Assembly: GCF_013201685.1 (NCBI RefSeq)
Contig: NZ_CP053844.1
Location: 1,426,001-1,490,000 of the forward strand
Source of the DNA: Campylobacter geochelonis
GTDB lineage: Bacteria; Campylobacterota; Campylobacteria; Campylobacterales; Campylobacteraceae
DNA: 64,000 nucleotides
Reading direction: 5' to 3'
Shown here: positions 26,632 to 35,960 of the stretch, one piece after another
How positions within the stretch are numbered: the stretch's first letter is position 1
Layout: each line of letters opens with the position of its first letter
The notes under the pieces: model-generated
Databases searched by the model: none
What the model was told of the DNA's origin: nothing
The model's input: the letters and a program-made list of their open reading frames with translations, nothing else
Program-made: the position numbers and the translations under genes

Positions 26632-27120
26632 GTTAATGCTCCTTAAATTAAATTTTAACCATATTATCACATTTTTGTCATTATTTTTCATATAAAAAAA
26701 GATTTTAGTTTTTAAGATTAAGCAAGTGTGAATAAAAGTAACAAATTTAATAAAGTTATTTATAAGTTACAAAGATAAATTAATCTAAATTTATTATAAA
26801 TTTTTAAGATAATTTATATCGAATTTAGAGTTTAAAACAAACACTTAATTTTAATATTAAAATAAAAGATAGGTTAAAAACTAAATTTAACACTTCTAAT
26901 ACTCTAGCTGTTTAGAAATTTTCAAGAAATTCACAAGCGTAATATAGAGACAAACTTGCAATATTTTCTCACTACAAGCGGTAAAAAAAGTTTATTTTCC
27001 GCTAGAATCAACGCTATAAACGCAAAAATTATGTATAGAATTTAAATAACTTATGAGATTTTACCATTATAAATAGTGTTTTGATTGCGCCGTTTTACGG
27101 TGGTAAAACAATATTTCATT
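26632..27120. other. AT-rich intergenic stretch, no gene
   Basis: About 490 bases holding the upstream region of the TAXI gene and nothing else I can name. Confidence 0.55.
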
Positions 27121-27152
27121 GTTTAAAAAGGCTAAAACAAGCCCTTTTAAAC
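27121..27152 (-). terminator. Hairpin downstream of aguB
   Basis: GTTTAAAAAGGCT pairs with AGCCCTTTTAAAC (12 of 13 positions) around a six-base loop, about 12 bases after the aguB stop on the minus strand. Good candidate terminator. Confidence 0.6.
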
Positions 27153-27163
27153 AAATTTTAAAA

Positions 27164-28240
27164 TTAATCAATAAATCTTTTTGTCAAATTTCCATAGCTA
27201 TCAACTCGTCTATCGCGTAAAAATGGCCACCATCTGCGGACATTTTCACATCTTTGCAAGTCTATGGTTACGATTTTGGCTAACTCACTTGAGCTGTTTG
27301 CTCTAAAAATTTCCTCTCCTTGAGGGCCAAAGACAAAGCTATTTCCCCAAAAGCGAATGCCTGTAACTTCGTTTGAATGTGTAAAATTTTGCGTATTTGA
27401 GTTTTGAGTAGAGTCTGAATTTTCATCTATTTTGCTATTTTCTGCGTTTAAATTTAGACTTTTTTCTAAAATTTTCCTGTTTTGGTTACAACTTTGATCT
27501 GTTTTTGATGCTAAATTTAATTCACTATCTAAATTCTTACACCCTGAGCTCAAGCATTGTTCTTCAAACCCAACGCGATTTATCGCAACAACTGGAACAC
27601 CATTTGCCACCGCATGACCTCTTTGAACAGCAACCCACGCCTCAAGCTGACGCGCCTTTTCATCTTCATCATCTCCATCAAACCACCCAATCGCAGTTGG
27701 ATAAATCAAAATTTCAGCCCCAGCCAAACTCATCAAACGTGCAGCTTCTGGATACCACTGATCCCAGCAAACCAAAACTCCAAGCTTTCCAACGCTCGTA
27801 TTTATCGGCTCATAACCCATATCTCCTGGCGTGAAGTAAAACTTTTCATAGAAATTTGGATCATCTGGAATGTGCATTTTACGGTATTTTCCAGCCACGC
27901 TTCCATCGCTTTCAAAAACAACAGCAGTGTTGTGATAAAGCCCAGCGGTACGTTTTTCAAACAGCGATGTTACAAGAACAACGCCAAATTTGCGCGCCAC
28001 ATCGCCCCAAAATTTGATATCTTCTTGCCACTGATTTGCCAAATCAAACAGCTCCACATCTTCGTTTTGGCAAAAGTATTGCCCCTGATGAAGCTCTTGA
28101 AGCAGCACAAGTTTTGCTCCGTTGCTAGCTACTTTTTCTATGAGCTCAACCGTTTTTTGAACCGTTTTTTCTTTATCGCCCATAAATTTATGCGCTACTA
28201 TGCCGATTTTTAAGATTTTTTCTTTAGGATTTTTTGACAT
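27164..28240 (-). CDS. aguB: N-carbamoylputrescine amidase AguB with low-complexity insert
   Basis: 358-aa member of the nitrilase (carbon-nitrogen hydrolase) superfamily that hydrolyses N-carbamoylputrescine to putrescine, CO2 and ammonia. The catalytic triad is visible as E49 (LLQELHQ), K121 (RKMHIPD) and C158 (VLVCWDQWYPE). N-carbamoylputrescine-type segments (PEAARLM, AWVAVQRGHA) support the subfamily. Residues about 229-292 are a 64-aa insert rich in Asn, Ser, Lys and Gln between FEEQ and GIRFWG, where family members normally continue directly; without it the length is usual. Agmatine deiminase is encoded 1.7 kb upstream on the same strand, separated by a CDF gene. Confidence 0.9.
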   Translation of the reverse strand: MSKNPKEKILKIGIVAHKFMGDKEKTVQKTVELIEKVASNGAKLVLLQELHQGQYFCQNEDVELFDLANQWQEDIKFWGDVARKFGVVLVTSLFEKRTAGLYHNTAVVFESDGSVAGKYRKMHIPDDPNFYEKFYFTPGDMGYEPINTSVGKLGVLVCWDQWYPEAARLMSLAGAEILIYPTAIGWFDGDDEDEKARQLEAWVAVQRGHAVANGVPVVAINRVGFEEQCLSSGCKNLDSELNLASKTDQSCNQNRKILEKSLNLNAENSKIDENSDSTQNSNTQNFTHSNEVTGIRFWGNSFVFGPQGEEIFRANSSSELAKIVTIDLQRCENVRRWWPFLRDRRVDSYGNLTKRFID

Positions 28241-28500
28241 TTTTTAACCTTTTAAATTTTTTAGCCATTATAGCTAAATTTAGACTACATTTTAAACCAA
28301 TTTTCTTGCTTTAATAACTAAAATTTTATAAAAATACCTAGATAAATTTAGTTTTTATTATCATAAATAAAACAGATGGTTAAATTTCTAGCTTAAATCT
28401 TTTATAAATTTGGTATCAAGATAAATCAAAACTGCCACTACACCAATTAGCTAAAAACTGCAAAATACTTTTGCCATGATTTTTGTGATTTTATATATAT
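28241..28500. other. AT-rich intergenic stretch, no gene
   Basis: Upstream region of aguB; no plausible gene and no signal beyond the adjacent 20-bp repeats. Confidence 0.5.
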
Positions 28501-28560
28501 TTTAACTATAATCAGTATATTTTAACTATAATCAGTATATTTTAACTAAACTCAAAGTAT
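28501..28560. repeat. 20-bp tandem repeat, two exact copies and one degenerate
   Basis: TTTAACTATAATCAGTATAT occurs exactly at 28501 and 28521; a third copy at 28541 matches at most positions. Intergenic between the CDF gene and aguB. It is not part of a recognisable gene; the stretch to 28874 is otherwise empty. Confidence 0.85.
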
Positions 28561-28874
28561 TATGTAAAATGAGCAAATAAGCCATTTATCTCATAAATAA
28601 CAAGTATAAATTTACTACTTTTAACATAAATTTATACGTTATAGCTTATTTTTTAAATACCAAAAGTTATGTAATTTTAATCAAATTTACTAGCCTAAAT
28701 CACACTTTAAAATCAGCAAAAACTATTTTAAGCAAGATTTAAAGCTAAATTAGTTTTAAATTTATAGAAAATTTTGCAAATTTATCATCTTACTAACAAA
28801 ATTTACTCAAAAAGCTAAAACGCTAAAAGTAGCTAATGAGTAAATTCTACACACATAAATCAAATTTAAAATCT

Positions 28875-29822
28875 TTACACCTTACATGCCGAGTCATCAG
28901 TCGGATCAAAATGCAAGTCTATAACCCAGTTATTTTTGTTAAAAGTTTTTCTTATAAAATCTTCTATCTCATCTCCAGCGTTATGAGCTTGAAGTAGCGT
29001 TATTTGCGGGTTAAAAACAATGTGTGCACTTAAGTAATACGTCTTAGCACTCTCTCTTGTTCTTAAGTCATGATAACCGCAGATGTGGGGATCTTTGGAG
29101 ATAAAATCTGTGATTTGCTTGACAATTTTAGCATCAATTGCCCCATCTAAAAGCACATAAACGCCCTCTTTTATAAGCCCAATCGCGCTAACTGCGATGT
29201 ATCCACTAATAATAATACCAAAAATCGCATCAACTATATAAAATCCGCTAAATTTAATAATAACCAAAGCTACAATTATGCCAAGGTTTGTAAAAAAGTC
29301 TGTTTTATAGTGCAAAGCATCGGCTTTTATGATTAAAGAATTCGTTCTAGCGGCTTCTCTTTTTAGATAAAGTATAAGCAGTCCAGTCGCTACAAACGAC
29401 ACACTCATCACCACAATCGCCGAGTCTAAATCTGGCGTATGGTTTCCACTCATGATTTTTCTTATACTTTCATAAAAAATATAAGCGCCAATTCCTACGA
29501 TGAAAGTCCCTTCAAATAGTGCCATTAAAGCTTCGATTTTGCCATATCCATAGTTAAAATGACTATTTGATGAAGCGGTTGATTTTTTAAGTGCAAAGTA
29601 GTTAAGCGCGCTTATAAGACAGTCAAGCATCGAGTCAATCGCCGAAGCCAAAACTGAAATCGAACCACTTGCAATGCCGACAATAAATTTAAATATCGCC
29701 AAACCAGCCGCAGTCAAGCCCGCTGCTATGGGTGCTGGGCTTGTTAGTTTGTTATTTGTTTGAGCGTTTTTTTCATAAGCGTTTTGCTCTTTTGTGTTTT
29801 GTATAGTTTGCTCACTACTCAT
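28875..29822 (-). CDS. Cation diffusion facilitator (CDF) family transporter
   Basis: 315-aa inner-membrane metal exporter. Six helices with the CDF pattern: SGSISVLASAIDSMLDCLIS carries the metal-site aspartates in helix 2, and KADALHYKTDFFTNLG the site in helix 5 (H and D). A cytoplasmic C-terminal domain (about 225-310) with HDLRTRESAKTYYLSAHI follows, as in FieF-type proteins. Zn2+ or Fe2+ are the usual substrates of this type. Located alone between aguA and aguB. Confidence 0.9.
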   Translation of the reverse strand: MSSEQTIQNTKEQNAYEKNAQTNNKLTSPAPIAAGLTAAGLAIFKFIVGIASGSISVLASAIDSMLDCLISALNYFALKKSTASSNSHFNYGYGKIEALMALFEGTFIVGIGAYIFYESIRKIMSGNHTPDLDSAIVVMSVSFVATGLLILYLKREAARTNSLIIKADALHYKTDFFTNLGIIVALVIIKFSGFYIVDAIFGIIISGYIAVSAIGLIKEGVYVLLDGAIDAKIVKQITDFISKDPHICGYHDLRTRESAKTYYLSAHIVFNPQITLLQAHNAGDEIEDFIRKTFNKNNWVIDLHFDPTDDSACKV

Positions 29823-29960
29823 TTTAATCCTTAAATTTGATTATCAATTATATAATAATTTTGATAATCTTAGCAAAAAATATGTAAATTTAATCTAAAA
29901 GCTTTATATGCTAAAAAAAGTATGGCAAAGGCTAAATTTGAGTCAAATCTAGCCTAATCT

Positions 29961-30935
29961 TTATCTAGCACCTAAAAATCTATTTTGGCTAGAGCAGTGC
30001 AAAGAGCCATTTTGGCGGATAAAAACTCTTGCATCTATGCCTATAACATCTTTGTTTGGACAGGCTTGTTTTAGTCTTTCAAGCACGATTTGGTCATTTT
30101 TATCATTATACGTTGGAACAATCAAAGCACCATTTACAAAGATAAAATTTGCATAAGTTGCCGCTAGACGCCTTCCATCGTGCATAAGTGGCGAAGGTAT
30201 TGGAAGAGCGACTAGGTTAAATCCAGTTTTTTTAAGCTCATCTTCCATCTTTTTTAACTCATCATAGTGGATATCGTTTACATCATCGCAACTTGAGTAA
30301 GCTATGGTATTTCGGTTGATAAATCTAGCTAAAGTATCAACGTGGCTATCGGTATCATCGCCTTTTATAAAGCCATGTTCTAACCAAATAAGAGTGTGAA
30401 TTCCAAAAAGTTTTCTAAATTCGTTTTCAAGCTCAGCTTTGCTTAAATTTGCATTTCTGTTTTTGTTTAAAAGACAAGTAGTTGTTGTTATCATAGTGCC
30501 AAAGCCGTTAAATTCGATACTTCCGCCCTCTAAAATCATATTAACTTTTCTAAGCTCGCCTTTAAAAGATTTAAAAAGCTTTGCGTTTACTAAGTTATCT
30601 TTACTGCTTTGAAATTTCCCGCCCCACGCGTTAAAAGTAAAGTCATAGCTGATGATTCTACCAGCATTTTCAACATCAATCGCCCCATAGTCCCTTATCC
30701 ACGTATCATCAGTGTCAATTTCGTAAAAAGATACATTTGGTATATCTTTAAAAAAGTAGTCAAAATCCTTTTGATTTGGCGAGATTAAAACCACTTTTTG
30801 ATACTTTGAAACCACATTCACCAACTCCACATAAGACTGCATAATCTCAGTCAAATCATCTTGCCAATCACTGTTATAATGAGGCAATGCTAAAAATAGA
30901 AGCTCTTGCTCCTCCCACTCTCCAAACGCTCTCAT
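29961..30935 (-). CDS. aguA: Agmatine deiminase AguA
   Basis: 324-aa enzyme of the peptidyl-arginine deiminase-like family that converts agmatine to N-carbamoylputrescine and ammonia. Family motifs: DTDDTWIRDYGAI, NAWGGKF, LEGGSIEFNG, DSHVDTLARF, and the catalytic cysteine C314 in GSLHCSSQN near the C terminus. Length is slightly below other family members. With AguB it gives a route from agmatine to putrescine, independent of ornithine decarboxylase. Confidence 0.93.
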   Translation of the reverse strand: MRAFGEWEEQELLFLALPHYNSDWQDDLTEIMQSYVELVNVVSKYQKVVLISPNQKDFDYFFKDIPNVSFYEIDTDDTWIRDYGAIDVENAGRIISYDFTFNAWGGKFQSSKDNLVNAKLFKSFKGELRKVNMILEGGSIEFNGFGTMITTTTCLLNKNRNANLSKAELENEFRKLFGIHTLIWLEHGFIKGDDTDSHVDTLARFINRNTIAYSSCDDVNDIHYDELKKMEDELKKTGFNLVALPIPSPLMHDGRRLAATYANFIFVNGALIVPTYNDKNDQIVLERLKQACPNKDVIGIDARVFIRQNGSLHCSSQNRFLGAR

Positions 30936-31045
30936 AACTCCTCCTACTTTGTAGTTTTAAAATTATAGCAAATTTTTATATATTTAATATTCATTTTTAA
31001 GGTTAATTAGAACTTTTTCATAACATTTTTAAAATTTTTAAAAAT

Positions 31046-31061
31046 GTAACCAAAATGAAAT
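31046..31061 (+). promoter_or_regulatory. Candidate PhosR half-sites upstream of phoX
   Basis: GTAACCAAAATGAAAT keeps the frame of the PhosR pattern (GTTTCNAAAANGTTTC): outer GT, the C, the central AAAA and the second G match, but the inner TT pairs are AA. About 40 bases before the phoX start. Much weaker than the pstS site. Confidence 0.35.
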
Positions 31062-31100
31062 TTCTTTTTACTAGACTTTCATAAATTTTTAGGAGGTAAT

Positions 31101-32921
31101 ATGAGTCAAAATATTTCAAGAAGAGGCTTTTTAAAAAGCTCAAGTGTAGCATCTATGGCGCTGTTTTTTAGTACTTCATCAACTTTATTTGCTAGCAGCA
31201 AAGATAGTTTGCTTGGGTTTAAAGCAACTTTGGCTAGTAGCGAAGATAATGTGATAGTCCCTGATGGATACGAGGCAAAAGTTTTAGTTAAATGGGGAGA
31301 TCCACTTTTTAAAAACGCTTTAAAATTTGATGAAGGCAAAAATATCACAAAAGAGTATGCAAAAAATGCAACCAAAGTCTTTGGCGATGATAACGACGGA
31401 ATGCAGTTTTATCAACTTGATGGCGATAAACGCGCACTTTTGGTGGTAAATCAAGAGTATGTAAACCCAGAGCTTATGTTTAAGCACAACGGCTTAGAGC
31501 TAAGCGCACAAGATGTGATTTACATGCAAAACTCATGTGGCGTAACTGTGTTAGAAATAGAACAAAACGACAACTCATACCAAATCAAACAAGATAGCCC
31601 ATATAATCGCCGTATAACCGCACTTACACCGATGGTTTTAACAGGTCCAGTTAAAGGCGATGAGGCGGTAAAAACAGCTAACGATGAAAAAGGCGAGTTT
31701 GTGCTTGGCACTTTTAACAACTGTGGATGTGGAAAAACGCCTTGGGGAACTTACTTAACGTGTGAGGAAAATTTCGATGATTTTTTTGGTTCAAAAGATA
31801 CAAAAGCCCAAACTAGCGAGTCTTTTAAACGATATGGTATAAAGCCAAAAAGCGTGTATGGGTGGGAAAAATTTGATGATAGGTTTGATTTTAAAATCAA
31901 TCCAAACGAGCCAAATCGCCACGGATACATAGTCGAGTTTGACCCATACAATCCAAATTTCATCCCAAAAAAACGCACCGCTCTTGGTAGATTTAAACAC
32001 GAAAATGCCGAAGTTATCATAGCTGATGATGGAAGAGTTGTTGTTTATAGTGGCGATGATGAAGTTGATGAGTTTGTTTATAAATTTGTTTCAAGTGATA
32101 AATTTAATAAAGATGATTTAAGTAAAAATGCCGATATTTTAGATAATGGCACGCTTTATGTAGCAAGGTTTGATGGAAAAAATGGCGAATTTAAAGGCAA
32201 GCTAACTTGGCTTGAGCTAACTTATGGCAAAAATGGCTTAGATAAAGAAAATGGTTTTAAATCACAAGCCGATATCTTGATAAACGTTCGCTTGGCTGCG
32301 ACAAAACTAGGCGCAACGCCGATGGATAGGTGCGAGTGGATAGCAGCGCAACCAAACTCAAAAGCTGTTTATGCAACCTTTACTAACAATAAAACAAGAC
32401 AAACCACAGACGCAGCTAACCCGCGAGAAAAAAACCGCTACGGACAAATCCTAAAATGGGAGCCAAAAGATGGCAATCACGCAAGTAGCGAGTTTGAGTG
32501 GGCGACATTTGCGCTAGCTGGTAATCCAGCGGTAAAAGATGGACTTTACAAAGGTAGCTCAAACATCACAGTCGAAAATATGTTTAACAGTCCAGATGGG
32601 CTTAAATTTGATAAATTTGGTCGTTTGTGGATACAAACTGATGGCGACTACTCAAATCAAAAAGATTATAAAGGCATGGGAAATAATCAAATGCTGTGCG
32701 CAGATCCAAATACTGGCGAAATCAGGCGATTTTTAACAGGTCCGGTTGCGTGCGAGATAACAGGGCTTTGCTTTAGTGAAGATTCAAAGACTATGTTTGT
32801 TGGCGTACAACACCCAGGAGAAGCACTAAAAGGAAGTCACTGGCCAGAAGGTGGAGATAAAACGCCAAAATCAGCCGTTTTAGTCATAACTAAAAAAGAT
32901 GGCGGAGTAATCGGGGCGTGA
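31101..32921 (+). CDS. phoX: PhoX-type alkaline phosphatase (Tat-exported)
   Basis: 606-aa periplasmic phosphatase of the PhoX family, which uses Ca2+ and Fe and releases phosphate from organic esters. A twin-arginine signal (SRRGFLKSSS, residues 5-14, then a hydrophobic stretch) predicts folded export by Tat. PhoX-type segments include GTFNNCGCGKTPWGTYLTCEE, GRFKHENAEV, MDRCEW, SPDGLKFDKFGRLWIQTDGD and CEITGLCFSEDSKTMFVGVQHPG. Strong AGGAGG before the ATG. In C. jejuni phoX belongs to the PhosR regulon, and the phosR/pst locus lies about 15 kb away in this window, so phosphate control is likely. Confidence 0.93.
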   Translation: MSQNISRRGFLKSSSVASMALFFSTSSTLFASSKDSLLGFKATLASSEDNVIVPDGYEAKVLVKWGDPLFKNALKFDEGKNITKEYAKNATKVFGDDNDGMQFYQLDGDKRALLVVNQEYVNPELMFKHNGLELSAQDVIYMQNSCGVTVLEIEQNDNSYQIKQDSPYNRRITALTPMVLTGPVKGDEAVKTANDEKGEFVLGTFNNCGCGKTPWGTYLTCEENFDDFFGSKDTKAQTSESFKRYGIKPKSVYGWEKFDDRFDFKINPNEPNRHGYIVEFDPYNPNFIPKKRTALGRFKHENAEVIIADDGRVVVYSGDDEVDEFVYKFVSSDKFNKDDLSKNADILDNGTLYVARFDGKNGEFKGKLTWLELTYGKNGLDKENGFKSQADILINVRLAATKLGATPMDRCEWIAAQPNSKAVYATFTNNKTRQTTDAANPREKNRYGQILKWEPKDGNHASSEFEWATFALAGNPAVKDGLYKGSSNITVENMFNSPDGLKFDKFGRLWIQTDGDYSNQKDYKGMGNNQMLCADPNTGEIRRFLTGPVACEITGLCFSEDSKTMFVGVQHPGEALKGSHWPEGGDKTPKSAVLVITKKDGGVIGA

Positions 32922-33041
32922 GTTTAGCCTTTGAAATTTAGAAGCAAAAGCCTTAATATGGCTAAATAGATAGAGTTTTGTTTAGCCAAATAAATTTAAA
33001 CTTTAAATCATTCACATAGATTGATTTTCAAAGCCACAACG

Positions 33042-33072
33042 CTAAAAGAGATAATTTAGCTATCTCTTTTAG
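33042..33072 (+). terminator. Perfect 12-bp hairpin after phoX
   Basis: CTAAAAGAGATA and TATCTCTTTTAG pair perfectly around a seven-base loop, about 120 bases past the phoX stop. The U-tract is only partial, so the function is likely but not certain. Confidence 0.55.
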
Positions 33073-33368
33073 TTGCAGATTAAAAAGAGATTTTTAGTTA
33101 GTCAAGTTAAATCATGGCAAATTTATTAAAATAATCTTAAATAACTCATAAATTTAGCTTTTTTATAAGATTATATAAACGTTCATTTAAAAAGATACTC
33201 GCGCGATTTAGTAAAGCTAATATAAATGCAAATTTTTCCAATTTCTTTAAAATAATTTTATATGTTTTTAGTATATTTTAACCAGTTTTTTAGCTTGTAT
33301 ATTTTATAAAGCGCTATAATTTAATCACAAGCGCAAAGTATCTGCAGAATAAATTTATAATTAATTTT
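33073..33368. other. AT-rich stretch before IS copy 3, no gene
   Basis: Holds the second occurrence of the word ATACTCGCGCGA (33195-33206). No gene or RNA recognised. Confidence 0.5.
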
Positions 33369-34136
33369 GACTCAAGACAAGTTAAAAACTTTTAAAGGGG
33401 TTTTTAACTACTATGCTGTCGATGAAAAACAAATACATATACCGTTCCCGAATTTCTGAAAAGAAATTTTGTGAAATTCTCAAGTATTTTTGCCTTGATT
33501 TAGAAGCTGTAAAGATAGCTGAAATTTGTAATACTTCTAGAAATTCTATCAATAAAATTCTAAAAGATATAAGAATTTTAATGGCACAAGAATGCGAGAA
33601 AATTTCTAAATTTGATGGCGAGATAGAAATAGATGAAAGCTACTTTTTACTTCGCTTTGCTAGTAACTGTAAACAGAAGAAGCTATAAGAGTAATAGGCA
33701 AAAGAGGCATAGGTGCAGCTAATAAACAACCAGTATTTGGTATGTTAAAACGAGATGGTAAGGTCTATACACAAGTAGTTAAAAACTGCAGTGCAAGTGA
33801 GCTAGTGTCAATATTAAGAGAGTTTAGTGAGCTAAATAAGAGTATTATTTACTCTGATAGTTGGAGAGCTTATGATGGTTTAGTGGATTATGGAGCAAAA
33901 GCTCATTACCGTGTAAAACACTGCAAAAATGAATTCGCTAATGGTAAAATTACATAAATGGTATAGAGAATTTCTGGGGTTATGCAAAGCATAGGTTAAG
34001 TAAATTTAAAGGCATAGAAAAGATAATTTTATATTGCACTTAAAAGAGTGTGAATTTAGGTTTTAATAACAGAGAAAACTTATATCAAATTTTACTCAAA
34101 TTGATAAGAGAAAAACCGCTTAACTTGTTTTGAGCC
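33369..34136 (+). mobile_element. IS1595-type insertion sequence, copy 3 (defective)
   Basis: 768-bp element. The left end reads GACTCAAGACAAGTTAA (second base changed), the right end is the inverse of GGCTCAAAACAAGTTAA. The left 9-bp stem before the transposase start is conserved. No clear target-site duplication is visible (left TTAATTTT, right AATTTATA). Confidence 0.86.
33413..34133 (+). pseudogene. IS1595-family transposase, frameshifted (copy 3)
   Basis: The N-terminal part with EIEIDESYF is intact, followed by the same 32-base interruption (33647-33678) as in the other copies; here the TAG has become CAG and the frame ends a little later. The middle part (MLKRDGKVYTQVVKNCSASE through YSDSWRAYDGL) is in a better state than in copy 1. 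A one-base loss after ANGK ends this frame before the last catalytic motif (NGIENFWGYAKH). Not functional. Confidence 0.87.
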
Positions 34137-34269
34137 AATTTATAGTTAAATTTTTTAAAGCATAGTTTTCATACCCAATAAAATCATAAGCGGATTGTGC
34201 TATTTAAGACGCTATTTAGAGTATAAAAGCACAAGTAAACACGAACCACCAAAATGTTTTAAAAACGGC

Positions 34270-35958
34270 TTACTCAACTTCATAAAAAGAGTTTAAAATC
34301 TCGCTATATAGGTTATCAAGCTCTAAATTTAGCTCTTTTTTAAACTCATCTTTACCACTCATCACATTTTCATAAATCTCTTTTTCAAACTCATCTTTAG
34401 TTAAAATTTCATCTGATTTTGTGATAACATAGTCTAGTCCAAACCAGCTTGCAACCGCAAAAGCAGGCACACACACAACCGCTGCTGGACCACAAACCGT
34501 ACCACTAAATGCTGCACTTGATGAAGTGGCGATTTTAGCGCTTGATTTTAGCGCTGTTTTGCTAGCCGTTTTTGCTAAAGTTTTTGCAGCCACTCCAGCG
34601 CCCATAGCCGTAATCGCACCAGTGCCTAAAGCCTTGTTTAGATGATATTGTGATGAGAAAAAATTAGTTAAATTTAAATCTAAATTTAAGCTAACTCCTT
34701 GTGAGCTAGCTAGGTTTTGCACGTTTTTTAAAAGCTCATTTTCATATCTTTTAACGCCAGTTTCAACCAAATTTAAAAGCTTTACTTCAAACTCTTTATC
34801 AAAACTATCTTTACTAAACTGGCTAAATTTTTCCTCTATAAATTTAGTCGAGTTATCATCCCAAACACTATGCCAAAGCACGATATAATCGCTTATAACA
34901 GAGTATTTAAACTCAGACATCTTTCTTGCTAAGCTTAGCGCTGCTTTTTCATAAACTAAGTCAATGTATGAGTTTATCTCATCTTTGCTTTTGGCCAAAT
35001 TTAGCTTTAAAGTTTGATTTGTATCGCTACTAAATTTAGCAAAGTCACTAGCTTTTACATCAAATTTAATGCCATTTTTAATCACTATTTTAACAAGCTT
35101 TTCAGTCTTTGTTATGGGCGTTTTTTGCTCACTTTTAATATCTAAATTTATATAACTTAAAAACATAAAAACAGCCATAACATAAGCTAAAGTAAAAATA
35201 GTACGCAAAAAATAGCCAAATTTTACGCCATCATTTCTAGTGGTAAAAAACAGAGAAAAAAGGTGATTTAACGCAACGAAAAAAAGAAATTTATTAAAGA
35301 TATTAAAAAGCAAAATGACAAATTTATACTCGCTAAAAGCAGCATTTTCAAGCCAAATATAACTTGAGTTAAGATAAAAAGAAAACGCGCTAATCTCTGA
35401 TAAAAAATAGCAAGAAAAAGCGCTTGTTGGATTTTGCGCATTTAGATACTCAAAATATCCTAAATCCCCAAAACTAGGCGTTTGAATGATAAAAAGCACT
35501 CCATAAACAAGCGAAGTAACAAAAGCAGAAGTTAAAACAATCCACCTTTTTGAAGCAAATCTAGCATATCTTAACTCACTTTTAAGCCATTTTAAAATAC
35601 TAAATTTAACCAAAATAAATATAAATAAAGCTATTAAAAAATCAAATAAAATTTCAGTTTTATTTATACTTAAAAGGTTAAAAACAAAAATAAAGCTAAA
35701 AAAAGCTGCTAGATAAAACGAGCTAAAAGATATAAGAATTTTGCCAGAAAAGATTTTTTTTAAAAAGCTATTATCTTTAAAAATAGCCTTGTTTAACGAT
35801 GTTTTATAAGCAAATTTATAACTGAAAATTTCAAGATAAAAGCAAAAAGCATAAAAGATAAAAAATGCTAAAACCCAAACGCACTCAAGCTTTTTAACAA
35901 AAAATATAAACAAAAAAGTTAGCACCAAAATAGCTAAATTTAACGCTAACTTTTTCAA
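34270..35958 (-). CDS. Membrane protein of unknown function with Ala/Gly/Lys-rich C-terminal segment
   Basis: 562 aa, not assigned to a family. The N-terminal half (about 1-265) holds six to eight hydrophobic helices, including MKKLALNLAILVLTFLFIFF. A soluble region of about 170 aa with scattered charged residues follows. Residues 445-510 form an unusual Ala/Gly/Lys-rich stretch (GTGAITAMGAGVAAKTLAKT and onward) leading to a Cys-containing hydrophobic hairpin (GTVCGPAAVVCVPAFAVASW) and an acidic tail. It ends three bases before the dnaB stop side: its start lies directly downstream of dnaB on the same strand, so it may share that transcript. IS copy 3 lies 130 bases beyond its 3' end. Confidence 0.75.
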   Translation of the reverse strand: MKKLALNLAILVLTFLFIFFVKKLECVWVLAFFIFYAFCFYLEIFSYKFAYKTSLNKAIFKDNSFLKKIFSGKILISFSSFYLAAFFSFIFVFNLLSINKTEILFDFLIALFIFILVKFSILKWLKSELRYARFASKRWIVLTSAFVTSLVYGVLFIIQTPSFGDLGYFEYLNAQNPTSAFSCYFLSEISAFSFYLNSSYIWLENAAFSEYKFVILLFNIFNKFLFFVALNHLFSLFFTTRNDGVKFGYFLRTIFTLAYVMAVFMFLSYINLDIKSEQKTPITKTEKLVKIVIKNGIKFDVKASDFAKFSSDTNQTLKLNLAKSKDEINSYIDLVYEKAALSLARKMSEFKYSVISDYIVLWHSVWDDNSTKFIEEKFSQFSKDSFDKEFEVKLLNLVETGVKRYENELLKNVQNLASSQGVSLNLDLNLTNFFSSQYHLNKALGTGAITAMGAGVAAKTLAKTASKTALKSSAKIATSSSAAFSGTVCGPAAVVCVPAFAVASWFGLDYVITKSDEILTKDEFEKEIYENVMSGKDEFKKELNLELDNLYSEILNSFYEVE

Positions 35959-35960
35959 AA

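Noticed and set aside
27505-28213. 218-codon plus-strand open frame opposite aguB
   Set aside because: It runs antisense to the catalytic part of aguB, has no ribosome site and its composition mirrors the real gene.
4783-34136. Composite transposon bounded by IS copies
   Set aside because: The copies are 18 and 11 kb apart with housekeeping genes between them, all are defective, and no common target duplication brackets any segment.
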